A stretch of DNA of 64,000 nt from Pseudaminobacter soli (ex Zhang et al. 2022) (GTDB lineage Bacteria; Pseudomonadota; Alphaproteobacteria; Rhizobiales; Rhizobiaceae). Positions 62,701 to 64,000 of the stretch are shown piece after piece. Each line of letters starts with the position of its first letter. Within the stretch, counting starts at the first letter, position 1. The stretch spans positions 186,001 through 250,000 of the forward strand of contig NZ_JABVCF010000010.1 in NCBI RefSeq assembly GCF_014595955.1, written 5' to 3'. Under the pieces are notes generated by a model. The model was given only the letters and a program-made list of their open reading frames with translations. It ran no database searches and was not told the DNA's origin. A program made the translations under genes and the position numbers.

Positions 62701-63683
62701 ATGACCGAGTCGTCGGACGGCGTGCCGCCGTAGGCAGGGCCGCCGCCATAGCTCGACACTACCGGCGCATCGGCGCGGGTCACGCCGGAGACTCGCCACG
62801 GCCTGGAGTAGCCGTCTGCATGCGTGGTGACGCCTGGTCGGATCCTGCAGTGGCCGGCCCGCAGGTCGTCCCCGAACCAGGTCACCACCAGCGCAACGTC
62901 TTCGAGGTTGGGGCACTCGGCCTGGAGTTCGGCCAGCGAGGCGACGAGATCGGTTCCCGCGAACAGCACATGCCGGTTCTCGGGCACAGTCTCGCCAGGA
63001 CGCAGCTTCTTGGTTACGAGGCGCGGGTCGAGGCCATACTCGATGGCTCCGGGGATCAGCACCACGCGCCGGATCTTTTCACGTAATCCGCTGACCGGCC
63101 GCAGCACCTCGAACTGCAACTGCGGAATACGGTTGCCATATTCGCTCAGCGGCAGCCGTTCGAAGACGACATAGGCGAGGCCGCGATAGGCGGGAGCATT
63201 GCCGGCGCCCTGCTTGGCCTCGATCATCGGGTCCGGCTGCTGATCCGCCGTGCCTTTGTGCACGCGCATCTCGACGCCCGTAAGGTCCAGTTCGCGGCCG
63301 TCCGCCCATACCCGCCGCACGCCGGCGATCTCGCCCTCGCAAAGCGCGAAGGCGACATTGCCGTAATACTCGTACTCGGTCACCTTGGGGCCAAACTTGC
63401 CCTGGCGGCGCGTCGTCCGGTCCTCCTCGAAACGGGTCGCCCAGATCATGATCCCGCCGAGGCGGGCGGTGCCGTAAAGACGCGGAATCGGCGATCCCTC
63501 CTCGGCATCGAAGAGACGCGCCCCGGTCAGCCGCGGTCCTTCGATCCGGCGCGTGCTGTCGATCAGCGCCCGGTCGATCGCGTAGCCTGCGAGCGCGCCG
63601 ACCGCGGAGCCGACAATGCCTCCGACAGCACCCAGCGCGCCGCCGAGATAGGCGCCGGCAGCCTGCAGAAGAATGGTGGCCAT
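59790..63683 (-). CDS. GTA host-specificity / phage tail protein with TIM-barrel-like domain (gp15-type)
   Basis: A 1297-residue tail-tip protein. The first ~40 residues are Gly/Ala-rich (AYLGGALGAVGGIVGSAVGALAGYAIDRAL). A TIM-barrel-like (GTA_TIM) domain lies near 440-760 (FLIGSEMRGVSTLRDET; KTAVSYGADWSEYFGHQP), and a phage-tail domain follows (about 780-1000). This is the last and largest gene of alphaproteobacterial GTA clusters such as that of Rhodobacter capsulatus, and probably contacts the recipient cell. It follows the NlpC/P60 gene after a 12-base gap. Confidence 0.9.
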   Translation of the reverse strand: MATILLQAAGAYLGGALGAVGGIVGSAVGALAGYAIDRALIDSTRRIEGPRLTGARLFDAEEGSPIPRLYGTARLGGIMIWATRFEEDRTTRRQGKFGPKVTEYEYYGNVAFALCEGEIAGVRRVWADGRELDLTGVEMRVHKGTADQQPDPMIEAKQGAGNAPAYRGLAYVVFERLPLSEYGNRIPQLQFEVLRPVSGLREKIRRVVLIPGAIEYGLDPRLVTKKLRPGETVPENRHVLFAGTDLVASLAELQAECPNLEDVALVVTWFGDDLRAGHCRIRPGVTTHADGYSRPWRVSGVTRADAPVVSSYGGGPAYGGTPSDDSVMAAIAEIRSRGLKVTLYPFLMMDIAPGNSLPDPYGGDAQAPYPWRGRITCFPGPSRLASADKTAAARSQVEAFCGSAAPGDFSAGASTVVFSGPAADWGFRRLVLHYAYLAQAAGGVDTFLIGSEMRGVSTLRDETNAFPFVEVLCELADQVKDLLGAKTAVSYGADWSEYFGHQPTDGSGDVFFHLDPLWARSSISAVGIDNYMPLSDWRDADYHGGNPDGASGPYDPGALRNAINSGEGFDWYYASFADRQARLRSPITDGAYGKHWIFRYKDLAGWWSNQHFNRVSGVELAPPTEWVPGGKPIWFTELGCPAVDKGPNQPNVFVDPKSSESFTPYFSSGGRNDLAPRRFLEAHAAHWDPASPTFDPAENPVSPVYGGRMVEHERTYVWCWDARPFPAFPLQSNTWSDGENWRLGHWLNGRLEAPDLGSLTNAILADHGLPRADVAEADGTLQGYVVDEPGSARAALEPLVGLYGLAVCETAEGLIFRSARARSIEPVEIEEMVVDDRGATIERVRTPDHDLPAEVVLVFRDHLIGFQTGAVRSVRADAAGRLQRTLSFPGVLEREQGTAFIADWHQRVWAERESVSFAVASYKPGLEPGAVITLPEAGGSEFLVTDVEDGLVRRLKARRIDRTAPSASVPVLYDPPAVQPIHAGTPHVLFLDLPTMTGKAAAEEQFRVAAWQKPWKRQAVLASPETTGFTLRAMIDRAARIGELAEALPPGGFEGRVDRSASLVVALYDAAVESVSRLQLCNGANAAALRSNGGAWEVLQFRSAEEMEPGTWQLQGLLRGQLGTGDAMALGAAIGAPFVILDADVRPAGLLPGEIGLALNWKAGPSGTVVSDKTFVRQPAVGGVRARLPLSPVHLRCRKQAGGDLILSWVRRSRVDADDWAAAEIPLGEEREEYRIDISAVGGNVLRSATVGSPSYVYTGPGLVADFGGVPAALEVTIRQLSLAAGWGLPAIRRFEL

Positions 63684-63695
63684 GATGATCCGTTT

Positions 63696-64000
63696 TCAGG
63701 GGCTGTCCGGAAAGGCGAAGACGCCCGCGATGCGCCGCCTCCATTGCGGGACCAGCGCGCTCTCCACTACCGCAGTGCCTTCATAGGCATGGACGAAGCG
63801 ATCCGGCGCACTCAGGATTGCGGCGTGTTTCGCCGGCAGTTCCTTTCGCCAGCGGAAAAGCAACAGATCTCCGGGCGCAGCTTGGGCAGGAGACTTTTCC
63901 CGGAACCATCGCCTCGCCGCTTCCAGCAAGCGGTCCTCGCCGCCTGCTTCCGCCCAATCGGCCGAGTACGAGCCCGGCTCCTCGGGCGCAATGCCGTAGA
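63696..64000 (-). CDS. GTA NlpC/P60-family cell-wall peptidase, C-terminal part
   Basis: Only the C-terminal ~100 codons are in the window; the gene continues past the right edge. PGDLLLFRWRKELPAKHAAIL and RFVHAYEGTAVVES are the second half of the NlpC/P60 domain, with the catalytic histidine in KHAAIL. Such peptidases sit just before the gp15-type gene in GTA clusters, where they open the cell wall during injection. Confidence 0.85.
   Translation of the reverse strand, partial: YGIAPEEPGSYSADWAEAGGEDRLLEAARRWFREKSPAQAAPGDLLLFRWRKELPAKHAAILSAPDRFVHAYEGTAVVESALVPQWRRRIAGVFAFPDSP

Overview
The window is high-GC, gene-dense chromosomal DNA from an alphaproteobacterium of the order Rhizobiales (Hyphomicrobiales), most likely a Phyllobacteriaceae/Mesorhizobium-like genome. 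This placement is inferred from gene content and order, not from a marker gene. It rests on the cycHJKL-degP-response regulator-histidine kinase-glnE block, a feuN-feuP-feuQ-like set beside it, a PleC/PdhS-type kinase, minCDE, betC, and a gene transfer agent (GTA) tail module. No tRNA, rRNA, CRISPR array or insertion sequence was recognised.

Layout. 0-3 kb: a partial methyltransferase, a small unknown gene, and minE-minD-minC on the minus strand. 3-7.5 kb: an ABC exporter with a HisC-like aminotransferase, a formaldehyde-activating-enzyme homologue and a small secreted protein. 7.5-9.7 kb: a DGPF protein, an ECF42-type sigma factor and a VOC gene broken by an in-frame stop. 10-22.4 kb: leucine catabolism genes (ivd, mccB, mccA), interrupted by a hicAB pair between ivd and mccB and by about 6 kb of unrelated genes between mccB and mccA (response regulator, DUF922 protein, betC, GST, VOC, Tim44-like). 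A second hicAB pair follows mccA, and a branched-chain amino-acid binding protein gene comes next.

23.8-36 kb: a mix of housekeeping and hypothetical genes: SEL1-like protein, DUF2147 protein, AMP nucleosidase, EEP-family protein, a second DUF922 protein, ETF-ubiquinone oxidoreductase, a uracil-DNA glycosylase lacking two Fe-S cysteines, an orphan OmpA-like two-domain protein, a small membrane protein and an XRE/MmyB-like regulator. 35.3-41.4 kb: an EamA transporter overlapping an orphan form-II CoxL-like molybdoenzyme subunit, and aminopeptidase N. 41.5-47.1 kb: a PleC/PdhS-like kinase and glnE.

47.1-59.4 kb: an envelope/redox block on the minus strand: HK, RR, degP, a divergent adenylate cyclase, ccmH-ccmF-ccmE-ccmI, a lipoprotein, and feuQ-feuP-feuN. 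59.5-64 kb: a holin-like protein, the large GTA host-specificity protein and the C-terminal part of the GTA NlpC/P60 peptidase.

Functional links. IVD passes electrons to ETF and then to the ETF-QO encoded here. IVD and both MCC subunits cover two consecutive steps of leucine degradation, next to a Liv-type binding protein. The ccm genes serve cytochrome c maturation, while DegP and two EnvZ/OmpR-type systems watch the envelope. The most unusual items are the nonsense-interrupted VOC gene, the Fae homologue that appears to lack the catalytic histidine, the twin hicAB pairs around a split leucine locus, the uracil-DNA glycosylase with missing cluster ligands, and the orphan OmpA-like protein.
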